DNA of 19,243 nucleotides, from NCBI GenBank assembly GCA_020024915.1, contig JAHHSZ010000027.1, positions 1-19,243 on the forward strand. Reading direction: 5' to 3'. The stretch's first letter is position 1. The number at the start of each line of letters is the position of its first letter. Shown piece after piece: positions 8,111 through 14,394 of this stretch. The notes beneath the pieces were generated by a model that saw nothing but the letters and a program-made list of their open reading frames with translations, had not been told where the DNA came from and searched no databases. The position numbers and the translations under genes are program-made. Source of the DNA: Fusobacterium sp. Its GTDB lineage: Bacteria > Fusobacteriota > Fusobacteriia > Fusobacteriales > Fusobacteriaceae.

Positions 8111-8835
8111 TATCTTTCCTTTCCAAGTTCCTTTTTTATCTCAACTAAGAGCTTCTTCTCTACTTTACTAAACTCTCTCCCTTTTAGCAACTCTCTTCTT
8201 CTAATATAGGTCCTCTTCAAACTCTCTTTCAATCTCCAAGTCTCAATATTTTTATGATGCCCTGATAACAATACTTCTGGGACTTTCAATCCCTCATACT
8301 CTGCTGGTCTTGTATACTGTGGATAATCTAAAAGACCATTGAAAAATGAATCATTTTCATAGGACTCTTTCTTTATAACTCCAGGAATTAACCTCGCTAT
8401 ACAATCAGCCATCATCATAGCTGGTAATTCTCCTCCAGTTAAAACAAAATCTCCAATTGAAATTTCTAAATCAACTTTACTCTCTACAACTCTTTCATCT
8501 ATTCCTTCATAGTGTCCTGCTATGATTGTTATCTCTTCTTCTTTTGATAGAGAAATAGCTAGCTGCTGGTTAAATTTAATCCCTTGAGGAGTGGTATATA
8601 TAATCTTTCCTTTTACTGTTTCTAAGGCTCTAAATAGTGGCTCTATCTTCATAACCATTCCAGCTCCACCACCAAATGGCATATCATCAGCCTGCTTATG
8701 TTTATCATAACAAAAATCTCTAATATTAATTATGTTTATCTCAAGCAATCCTTTTTCTAAAGCCTTACCTATTATACTTTCACTTTTAAATCCTGAAAAC
8801 ATCTCAGGAAAAAGAGTAAGAATATTTATTTTCAT
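8110..8835 (-). CDS. trmD: tRNA (guanine-37-N1)-methyltransferase
   Basis: A 242-residue TrmD, which methylates G37 next to the anticodon and prevents frameshifting. Visible family signatures: MKINILTLFPEMF at the N-terminus, DDMPFGGGAGMVM near residue 50, the trefoil-knot SAM site around GHYEGIDERV and SIGDFVLTGGELPAMMM (about 105-150), and the C-terminal RRRELL. An in-frame ATG further upstream lies inside rimM; the ATG at 8835 fits the family start exactly, follows GAGGA, and lies one base after the rimM stop. The stop overlaps the next gene. The khpA-rimM-trmD order is widely conserved, although rpsP, usually at its head, is not here. Confidence 0.96.
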   Translation of the reverse strand: MKINILTLFPEMFSGFKSESIIGKALEKGLLEINIINIRDFCYDKHKQADDMPFGGGAGMVMKIEPLFRALETVKGKIIYTTPQGIKFNQQLAISLSKEEEITIIAGHYEGIDERVVESKVDLEISIGDFVLTGGELPAMMMADCIARLIPGVIKKESYENDSFFNGLLDYPQYTRPAEYEGLKVPEVLLSGHHKNIETWRLKESLKRTYIRRRELLKGREFSKVEKKLLVEIKKELGKER

Positions 8836-8836
8836 A

Positions 8837-9388
8837 CTATTCCTCTTCCATTCCATCATCTTGTTGATATTTTTTACCTTTTTCCTCTTTCATTCCTTCG
8901 ATTAAATGGATATATATCTCTCTTTTATCAAAGTCTATTCTCTTTACAAACTCACCTATATCTGGAACCATTATCTCTGTTTTCCCTGATTCTATAACAA
9001 GAATATCATGGGCAGCTGTTTCAAAAATATCTACAACTAACCCTAACTCCTCATTGTTATCCACATCTATAGCCTTCATATTCAATAGATCATTTAAAAG
9101 ATACTCATCTTCTCCTATTCCTAATAACTCCCTTCTAACCTTTATTAAACTATTTTTTAACTTTCCAGCCTCTGTTTTATTAGTTATCTCTTCAAACTCT
9201 AGAACACACTTATTTCCAACTAAGTGTGATGCTGATTTTACTGTAAGGATTCTTTGATTATTAGAGTCACTCTCTATAACTATTCTATTTCCTAAAAGTA
9301 TCTCTATATTCTCTATATTTGATACAACTTTTACAGCTCCTTTTAAATGATGAGTTCCTGATATTTTTCCAATTATTAAAAGTTCCAT
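8837..9388 (-). CDS. rimM: 16S rRNA processing (30S maturation) factor RimM
   Basis: A 183-residue RimM. The N-terminal beta-barrel begins IGKISGTHHLKGAVKV; the C-terminal PRC-barrel (about 90-168) holds EEYLLNDLL-like and DILVIESGKTEIMVPDI segments. RimM binds S19 and helps mature the 3' head domain of 16S rRNA. The protein ends in a short charged tail rich in Lys, Asp and Glu (about the last 18 residues) beyond the PRC fold. It lies between khpA (8 bases upstream) and trmD (1 base downstream), the standard arrangement. Confidence 0.95.
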   Translation of the reverse strand: MELLIIGKISGTHHLKGAVKVVSNIENIEILLGNRIVIESDSNNQRILTVKSASHLVGNKCVLEFEEITNKTEAGKLKNSLIKVRRELLGIGEDEYLLNDLLNMKAIDVDNNEELGLVVDIFETAAHDILVIESGKTEIMVPDIGEFVKRIDFDKREIYIHLIEGMKEEKGKKYQQDDGMEEE

Positions 9389-9396
9389 GCACCCTC

Positions 9397-9636
9397 CTAA
9401 TCTAAAAACTCAACATTTACATTAAGTTTATCTTTTACTCCAGCAGCTTGCATAACTCCTCTTATAGCATTTGCTGTCAATCCATTTTTCCCAATTACTT
9501 TTCCCATCTCTCCTTGAGCAACATTCACTTTAAATACTACAGTATCATCTACCATATCATATGTAATTCTTGTTTCTGAATTATTATCTACTAACTCTCC
9601 TATGATGTATCTAATTAATTTCTCTAACTTTTCCAT
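9397..9636 (-). CDS. khpA: KH-domain RNA-binding protein KhpA
   Basis: A 79-residue single KH domain protein, the normal KhpA length. It begins MEKLEKLIRYIIGELVDN and has the RNA-binding GxxG loop at residues 49-52 in GKVIGKNG. KhpA binds RNA, often with KhpB, and affects cell division and translation in Gram-positive bacteria. The gene lies directly upstream of rimM-trmD, its common position in many phyla, though rpsP normally separates it from upstream genes and is not present here. It is 10 bases after the DUF4911 gene. Confidence 0.95.
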   Translation of the reverse strand: MEKLEKLIRYIIGELVDNNSETRITYDMVDDTVVFKVNVAQGEMGKVIGKNGLTANAIRGVMQAAGVKDKLNVNVEFLD

Positions 9637-9646
9637 TTTTTCCTCC

Positions 9647-9907
9647 CTATTTTTTATTTATATAAAGTGAACCTTTCCAAGTTCCCTCTTCAATTATTTT
9701 TGCTTCTACTCCATAATTTTTATCTAAATCTTCAATAATAGCTCTTGCATAATCTTTGAAATCATCAGTTGAGATTACATTTAAAAGTCCTGCATTAGCA
9801 TCTACTGTTCTCACAACTCCTATTCCTTCATAAGCTTCTATTATCTTATTGATAAAATCTATGTCCTCTTTTCTACTTTGAATTAAAAATTCATAACTTG
9901 TTAACAT
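9647..9907 (-). CDS. DUF4911 domain-containing small protein
   Basis: An 86-residue protein without signal peptide or membrane segment. The sequence (SYEFLIQSRKEDIDFINKIIEAYEGIGVVRT, then a C-terminal half ending GSLYIN) resembles the uncharacterised DUF4911 family of Fusobacteria and Clostridia, whose alternating strand-helix pattern suggests a ferredoxin-like alpha-beta fold. The function is unknown. It lies between rsmA and khpA in a run of rRNA and tRNA maturation genes, so an RNA or ribosome link is a reasonable guess only. A hairpin at 9929-9950 lies just upstream. The ATG at 9907 follows TTGGAGG, read on the minus strand. Confidence 0.75.
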   Translation of the reverse strand: MLTSYEFLIQSRKEDIDFINKIIEAYEGIGVVRTVDANAGLLNVISTDDFKDYARAIIEDLDKNYGVEAKIIEEGTWKGSLYINKK

Positions 9908-9928
9908 AGTTCCTCCAATATTTTAAAA

Positions 9929-9950
9929 TAGAGAGTGATGCCACTCTCTA
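9929..9950. terminator. Hairpin between rsmA and the DUF4911 gene, possible partial terminator or processing site
   Basis: A perfect 9-bp stem TAGAGAGTG/CACTCTCTA with a 4-base loop (ATGC) lies 4 bases after the rsmA stop on the minus strand. It is followed by ATTTTAAAATATT, which is only a short U-run. It may attenuate transcription within the operon or stabilise the rsmA mRNA end; a full terminator is not certain. Confidence 0.55.
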
Positions 9951-9954
9951 AATC

Positions 9955-10749
9955 CTATTTATTTTCAAAAATTGAAATCAAGTTCAAGAAATCATCAATT
10001 GATAAGTTCTCTGCTCTCTCATTTTCAGCTATTCCAGTCTTTTCTAAAACAACTCTTAACTCATCTTTAGAATATCCTAAACTTGAGAAGTTATTCAAAA
10101 GATTTTTTCTTTTATTAGCAAAAGCTGCCTTAACATATTTAAAGAAAACCTCCTCTTGAATCTGATTTTCATATCTCTTATCTTTATATAGTTTAATTGA
10201 CATAAAAGCTGAATCCACTTTAGGAATTGGTGTGAAAAATTCCTTTGGAATAGTGAATAGATACTCAGCTTCACCATAATATTCAACAGCTAAAGTCAAA
10301 ACACTTCTCTCTTTTCCTTTTTTGGCACAAATTCTCTCTGCCACTTCTTTTTGAACCATAATATATATCTCATCTATTATCTCTCTATTTTCAATTAGTT
10401 TATTGATTATAGGTGATGTTATATAATAAGGTATGTTGGCAACAACCTTAGTCCCTTGACCTACATACTCTCTTAAATCACTCTCTAGTACATCATTCAT
10501 TACAAGAGTATACTTGGGATTTTTACCAAATTTCTTTCTTAATATTTTTTCCAAATCTCTATCTATTTCAACAGTTACAACTTTTTTAGCTGTGTCCAAA
10601 AGTAGTGCTGTCAAAGCTCCTTCACCAGGTCCTATCTCTAAAACAGTATCCTCAGCTTGAACATTTGAGACTTCCATAATCTTTCTCAACACTTCTCTCT
10701 GATCAGTTAAAAAGTTCTGTCCAAATTTTTTCTTATGTTTAAAGGACAT
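9955..10749 (-). CDS. rsmA: 16S rRNA (A1518/A1519-N6,N6)-dimethyltransferase
   Basis: A 264-residue RsmA (KsgA), which dimethylates two adjacent adenosines at the 3' end of 16S rRNA in late 30S assembly. Family marks: FGQNFLTD at residues 9-16, the SAM-binding motif LEIGPGEGALT near 37-47, the catalytic NIPYYITSPI near residue 105, and the C-terminal helical domain with FANKRKNLLNN. The ATG at 10749 has a GGAGGG site 3 bases upstream. It lies 11 bases after hpt and before the hairpin at 9929-9950. Confidence 0.96.
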   Translation of the reverse strand: MSFKHKKKFGQNFLTDQREVLRKIMEVSNVQAEDTVLEIGPGEGALTALLLDTAKKVVTVEIDRDLEKILRKKFGKNPKYTLVMNDVLESDLREYVGQGTKVVANIPYYITSPIINKLIENREIIDEIYIMVQKEVAERICAKKGKERSVLTLAVEYYGEAEYLFTIPKEFFTPIPKVDSAFMSIKLYKDKRYENQIQEEVFFKYVKAAFANKRKNLLNNFSSLGYSKDELRVVLEKTGIAENERAENLSIDDFLNLISIFENK

Positions 10750-10760
10750 TTTCCCTCCAA

Positions 10761-11282
10761 TTAATTTTTTACAACTACTCCTATGTAAGGTAAATTTCTA
10801 TAATATTGATCATAATCTAATCCATATCCTATTACAAACTCATCAGGAATTTCAAATCCTACATACTCACCTTTCATTTCAACAGTTCTTCTACTAGGTT
10901 TATCTAATAGAGTACAAACTTTTAAAGATTTAACTCCTCTATCTTGGAATAATTTTTTTACGTGACTTAAAGTTAATCCAGTATCAATTATATCTTCAAC
11001 TATCAAGATATCCTTATCTTTTAAATCAATAGTAGTATCTTTTGAAATTTTGATTACACCAGTACTCGTTGTTCCAGAGTAACTAGAAACACTCATAAAA
11101 TCAATCGCAAGAGGTAGATTTATCTCTTTTATAAGATCACTCATAAAAACTATAGAACCTTTTAATAGCCCAATAACTACTAATTCTTTCCCTTGATAAT
11201 CTTTCTCAATCTCTTTAGCTAATTCTTTAATTCTTTTCTCAATCTCTCCTCTAGTCAAAAGAGTTTTAATAGTATGCTCCAC
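10761..11282 (-). CDS. hpt: Hypoxanthine(-guanine) phosphoribosyltransferase
   Basis: A 173-residue purine salvage enzyme that makes IMP or GMP from the free base and PRPP. The PRPP-binding loop VEDIIDTGLT spans residues 95-104, and a GLLKGS loop lies near 38-43. The pattern after it, LDKPSRR and VGFEIPDEFVIGYGLDY, is that of Hpt/HGPRT. The translation starts at a GTG (11282), chosen because GGAGG lies 7 bases upstream and no ATG precedes it in frame. It heads the hpt-to-polC run, with a strong promoter at 11347-11375. Confidence 0.95.
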   Translation of the reverse strand: MEHTIKTLLTRGEIEKRIKELAKEIEKDYQGKELVVIGLLKGSIVFMSDLIKEINLPLAIDFMSVSSYSGTTSTGVIKISKDTTIDLKDKDILIVEDIIDTGLTLSHVKKLFQDRGVKSLKVCTLLDKPSRRTVEMKGEYVGFEIPDEFVIGYGLDYDQYYRNLPYIGVVVKN

Positions 11283-11346
11283 TCTATATCCTCCTTTTAA
11301 AATACAACTTTGAAAAATTATATTTTAATAAAATCAATTACGATAT

Positions 11347-11375
11347 ATTTTATCATTTAATCTAGAAATTATCAA
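11347..11375 (-). promoter_or_regulatory. Promoter of the hpt-rsmA-...-polC operon
   Basis: Read on the minus strand, TTGATA (11375-11370), a 17-bp spacer and TAAAAT (11352-11347), followed by a 5' untranslated leader of about 60 bases to the GTG of hpt. Its -35 box is 7 bp from the -35 box of the divergent promoter at 11383-11411. Confidence 0.75.
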
Positions 11376-11388
11376 GTAATTATTGATA
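11370..11388. promoter_or_regulatory. Inverted repeat shared by two divergent -35 boxes
   Basis: TATCAAGTAATTATTGATA joins the -35 boxes of the hpt and PASTA-gene promoters as an inverted repeat, TATCAA-7 bp-TTGATA. It could simply be two consensus boxes back to back, or an operator where one protein acts on both operons. Confidence 0.5.
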
Positions 11389-11411
11389 TTTTATGTATCT
11401 TATGATATTAT
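11383..11411 (+). promoter_or_regulatory. Promoter of the PASTA-rsgA-rpe-marR/feoA-rqcH operon
   Basis: TTGATA (11383-11388), a 17-bp spacer and TATTAT (11406-11411). The expected start of transcription is near 11418, about 30 bases before the ATG at 11448. It is the only clear promoter upstream of the five-gene run. Confidence 0.75.
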
Positions 11412-11447
11412 CATTATTGTAAAGAAATTAAAATTATGGAGGAATTA

Positions 11448-12158
11448 ATGGATAAAAAATTGATTTCTATTTGGGGTGGAATAATTTTAGGCTTCATTTT
11501 GTTGGGGGTATTTTTTCTAAATATCTTTCAAATCATCTACTTTAATGAAAAATACTATAAGGTACCTGATCTAAAAACATACACTTTAGAAAGAGCTCAA
11601 GAGATGTTAAAGGGAAGTGAACTTCATATCAGAGAGGTGGGAGAGGAATTTTCTGATTTTCCAATAGGTGAGATATTTTTACAAGAACCTGAAGCTGATG
11701 CTATTGTTAAAAAGAATAGAAATATTAAGGTTTGGATAAGTAAGGGATCTGCTCTTATTGATGTTCCCAATCTAACAGGAGTGAACTTTTTAGATGCAAA
11801 GGTTATTGCTGAACAAAAGGGACTTATTATTGATAAGGTTGTATCTATAAAGACTCAAGGTATGTATAATGAGGTGGTAGCAACTGATCCTCCTACTAAT
11901 ACATTGATGACAAAAGGTCAGAAAATATCATTTCTTATAAATAATTCAGAACAAGTAGCTGAAATTAAAATGCCTGATTTAATTGGTAAGAGTTTTGACT
12001 CAGCTTTAGACCTTCTTACTAAAAATGCACTTATAGTTGGAAATGTTGAATTTTCTTCTGTACCTGAAGTTAAGAAAAATGTTATAATAAAGAGTAGTGT
12101 AAGTGCTGGAAGTAAAATTCCTGCTGGATCATCTATTGATTTAGTTATAAATAATTAA
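11448..12158 (+). CDS. Membrane-anchored PASTA-domain protein without kinase domain
   Basis: A 236-residue protein with a short positively charged N-terminus (MDKK), one membrane segment (about residues 5-32, Ile/Leu/Phe-rich) and three PASTA repeats (about 38-102, 103-168, 171-236), each starting with a VPDL/VPNL/MPDL-type motif. PASTA domains bind muropeptides, and in Ser/Thr kinases such as PrkC they form the external sensor. There is no kinase domain here, yet the neighbours are rsgA and rpe, as in the Firmicutes prkC locus. I infer an N-in, C-out topology, with the PASTA part in the periplasm or outside. An upstream ATG (11436) overlaps the GGAGG site, so the ATG at 11448 is the better start. 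It may be a structural cell-wall protein or a partner for a kinase coded elsewhere. Confidence 0.88.
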   Translation: MDKKLISIWGGIILGFILLGVFFLNIFQIIYFNEKYYKVPDLKTYTLERAQEMLKGSELHIREVGEEFSDFPIGEIFLQEPEADAIVKKNRNIKVWISKGSALIDVPNLTGVNFLDAKVIAEQKGLIIDKVVSIKTQGMYNEVVATDPPTNTLMTKGQKISFLINNSEQVAEIKMPDLIGKSFDSALDLLTKNALIVGNVEFSSVPEVKKNVIIKSSVSAGSKIPAGSSIDLVINN

Positions 12159-12179
12159 ACTACTTTAGGAGGTATTAAA

Positions 12180-13061
12180 ATTAAGGGAAGAGTAATAAAT
12201 AAAATACAGGGATTCTACTATGTTAAATGTGAAGACAATGTTTATGAGTGTAAGTTAAGAGGTATTTTAAAAAGAAAAGAGAGTAAAGATAACTGTGTCG
12301 TTGGAGATATTGTGGAGATTTCTGAAGACAATTCTATTACAAATATCTATGAAAGAAAGAATTTAATTGAGAGACCTTTAGTAGCAAATATAGATTATCT
12401 TGTAATACAATTTGCTGGAAAGGATCCAGATATTGACTATGAAAGATTAAACATTTTACTTTTGAGAAGTTTTTTCTATAAAATAAAACCAATAGTTATC
12501 ATCAATAAGATTGATCTGCTCACTGATGAAGAGTTAGACGAAATAAGAGAGAGATTAAGATTTTTAGAAAAATTAGATATAATATATTTTTTAATCTCAC
12601 AGAAAAAAAATATTGGAATAAATGAGTTAAAGCTATTCTTAAAAGATAAAATTACTGCTTTTGGTGGTCCAAGTGGTGTTGGAAAATCAAGTATCATAAA
12701 TCTCTTACAAAATGAGAAAAAACTTGAAACAGGTGAAACGAGTAAGCGTCTTAGAAGAGGGAAGCATACTACAAAGGATACCAATCTTCTTGAATTGGTA
12801 GATGGTGGTTATATAATTGATACTCCTGGTTTCTCTTCAGTAGAACTTCCAGATATAAAAGATGCTCAGGAACTGATAGCTCTTTTCCCTGAGTTTGAAA
12901 ATAGAAATGCTTGTAAATTTAACAATTGTTTGCATCTTAACGAACCTTTTTGTAAAATAAAAAATGCTGTAGAGAGTGGTGATATAAGCAAAGAGAGATA
13001 TGAATTTTATAAAAAAGTTTATGATAAATTAAAATATGAGAGGTGGAATAGATATGAGTAA
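12180..13061 (+). CDS. rsgA: Ribosome small subunit-dependent GTPase RsgA, apparently with an ATT start
   Basis: A GTPase that checks late 30S subunit maturation. From an ATT at 12180, 293 residues encode the N-terminal OB fold (KGRVINKIQGFYYVKCEDNV), the permuted GTPase domain (NKID 109-112, GPSGVGKS 163-170, DTPG from 214) and the zinc motif Cys245, Cys250, His252, Cys258. The in-frame stretch 12159-12311 has no ATG, GTG, TTG or CTG, and the next conventional start (GTG 12312) would lose the OB fold that contacts the ribosome. A strong AGGAGG (12167-12172) lies 7 bases upstream of the ATT, just where a start codon is expected. The stop overlaps the rpe start by 8 bases (ATGAGTAA). An ATG-to-ATT change or sequence error is the alternative. 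Confidence 0.9.
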   Translation: MKGRVINKIQGFYYVKCEDNVYECKLRGILKRKESKDNCVVGDIVEISEDNSITNIYERKNLIERPLVANIDYLVIQFAGKDPDIDYERLNILLLRSFFYKIKPIVIINKIDLLTDEELDEIRERLRFLEKLDIIYFLISQKKNIGINELKLFLKDKITAFGGPSGVGKSSIINLLQNEKKLETGETSKRLRRGKHTTKDTNLLELVDGGYIIDTPGFSSVELPDIKDAQELIALFPEFENRNACKFNNCLHLNEPFCKIKNAVESGDISKERYEFYKKVYDKLKYERWNRYE

Positions 13062-13692
13062 CATAAAAATAGCTCCTTCTATATTATCTGCTGATTTTAG
13101 CAAATTAGGAGAAGAGATTATAGCAATTGATAAGGCTGGTGCTGATTATGTACACATTGATGTTATGGACGGGATTTTTGTTCCTAATATCACTTTTGGT
13201 GCTCCTGTTATAAAAGCTATAAGAAATAAAACTGAATTAGTTTTTGATGTTCATTTAATGATAGATAAACCTGAAAGATATATTGAAGATTTTGTTAAGG
13301 CTGGTGCTGATCTAATTACTGTTCATGCTGAGTCAACTACACATCTACATAGAGTTATTCAACAGATTAAATCATTTGGAATTAGAGCTGGTATTTCTTT
13401 AAATCCTGCAACTCCCATTGATTTTCTTAAATATATAATTAATGATTTAGATATGGTTCTTGTTATGAGTGTTAACCCTGGATTTGGTGGACAAAAGTTT
13501 ATAGAGAGTTCTATACAAAAAATAAAAGATGTTAGAGCTTTAAGCAAAGATGTTGATATCCAAGTAGATGGTGGAATTACTGATGCTACAATTGGAAAAT
13601 GTATAGAAGCTGGTGCCAATATATTTGTGGCTGGCTCTTATGTTTTCTCTGGAGACTATAAAGAAAGAATAGAAAATTTAAAGAGAGGTTAA
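13054..13692 (+). CDS. rpe: Ribulose-phosphate 3-epimerase
   Basis: A 212-residue TIM-barrel enzyme that interconverts ribulose-5-phosphate and xylulose-5-phosphate in the pentose phosphate pathway. Family motifs appear in order: APSILSADFSKL, VHIDVMDGIFVPNIT with catalytic-region residues, DVHLMI, VMSVNPGFGGQKF and VDGGI (phosphate binding). An upstream in-frame ATG at 13036 lies inside rsgA; the ATG at 13054 follows GAGAGGTGG by 7 bases and gives the expected N-terminus MSNIKIAPS. It overlaps the end of rsgA by 8 bases, implying coupled translation, and ends 3 bases before the next gene. Confidence 0.96.
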   Translation: MSNIKIAPSILSADFSKLGEEIIAIDKAGADYVHIDVMDGIFVPNITFGAPVIKAIRNKTELVFDVHLMIDKPERYIEDFVKAGADLITVHAESTTHLHRVIQQIKSFGIRAGISLNPATPIDFLKYIINDLDMVLVMSVNPGFGGQKFIESSIQKIKDVRALSKDVDIQVDGGITDATIGKCIEAGANIFVAGSYVFSGDYKERIENLKRG

Positions 13693-13695
13693 TAT

Positions 13696-14379
13696 ATGAC
13701 TGTGATGACTGAAAATATTAATAAAGTAAATGAAATATTAGAAAACTTTTATAAACTATTTTATAAAACTGAAGATATGGCTCTTAAAAGAGGTATAAAA
13801 TGCTTAACTCACACTGAGTTACACCTAATTGAAGCAATTGGTGGAGAATCTCTTACTATGAATGAACTTTCTGATAAAATTGGAATAACTATGGGGACTG
13901 CTACTGTAGCTGTATCTAAGCTTACAGAGAAGGGATTTATCACTAGAATCCGTTCAAATTCTGATAGAAGAAAGGTATATGTCTCTTTAACTGATAAGGG
14001 AAGTAAAGCTTTAACTTATCACAATAACTATCATAAAATGATTATGTCTAGTATAACTGAAAATATAGCTGATAAAGATCTAAGTCATTTTATTGAGATC
14101 TTTGAATTAATTCTTGGTGCTTTACAAGAGAAAACTGATTACTTCAAACCACTTACAATTGTTGATTTTGCTGTTGGTGAAAAAGTGTCAATAGTTGAGA
14201 TAAAGGGAACTCCTATTGTTCAAAAGTACTTTGCTGGTCATGGAATTGAAAACTTTAGTGTTGTAGAGGTTATGCCTCACTCATCTAAAGAGGTGTTTGT
14301 TATAAAATCTCCTACTGGTGAGATTGTTGAATTAGATATTTTAGATGCTAAAAATCTAATTGGTATAAAAGCTGACTAA
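13696..14379 (+). CDS. MarR-type regulator fused to a FeoA domain
   Basis: A 227-residue protein. Residues about 8-140 form a MarR/winged-helix DNA-binding dimer domain (LTMNELSDKIGITMGTATV recognition region; wing with SDRRKVYVSLTDKG). Residues about 152-225 match the FeoA/DtxR-C-terminal SH3-like domain (GEKVSIVEIKG through PTGEIVELDILDAKNLIGI). The combination suggests metal- or iron-dependent gene control, with the FeoA part sensing or stabilising, as the C-terminal SH3 domain does in DtxR regulators. No metal transport gene lies beside it, so its targets must be elsewhere. It has no certain symbol. The ATG at 13696 follows AGAGAGG, just after rpe; rqcH starts 15 bases downstream. Confidence 0.85.
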   Translation: MTVMTENINKVNEILENFYKLFYKTEDMALKRGIKCLTHTELHLIEAIGGESLTMNELSDKIGITMGTATVAVSKLTEKGFITRIRSNSDRRKVYVSLTDKGSKALTYHNNYHKMIMSSITENIADKDLSHFIEIFELILGALQEKTDYFKPLTIVDFAVGEKVSIVEIKGTPIVQKYFAGHGIENFSVVEVMPHSSKEVFVIKSPTGEIVELDILDAKNLIGIKAD

Positions 14380-14394
14380 AGATGGTGATATATA

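Noticed and set aside
12312..12320. GTG at 12312 as the rsgA start
   Set aside because: It would remove the OB fold and lacks a ribosome binding site; the frame is open and matches RsgA upstream to 12180, where a perfect AGGAGG fits.
12476..12784. Minus-strand open frame of 102 codons inside rsgA
   Set aside because: It overlaps the GTPase domain of rsgA on the opposite strand, without a promoter or ribosome binding site of its own.
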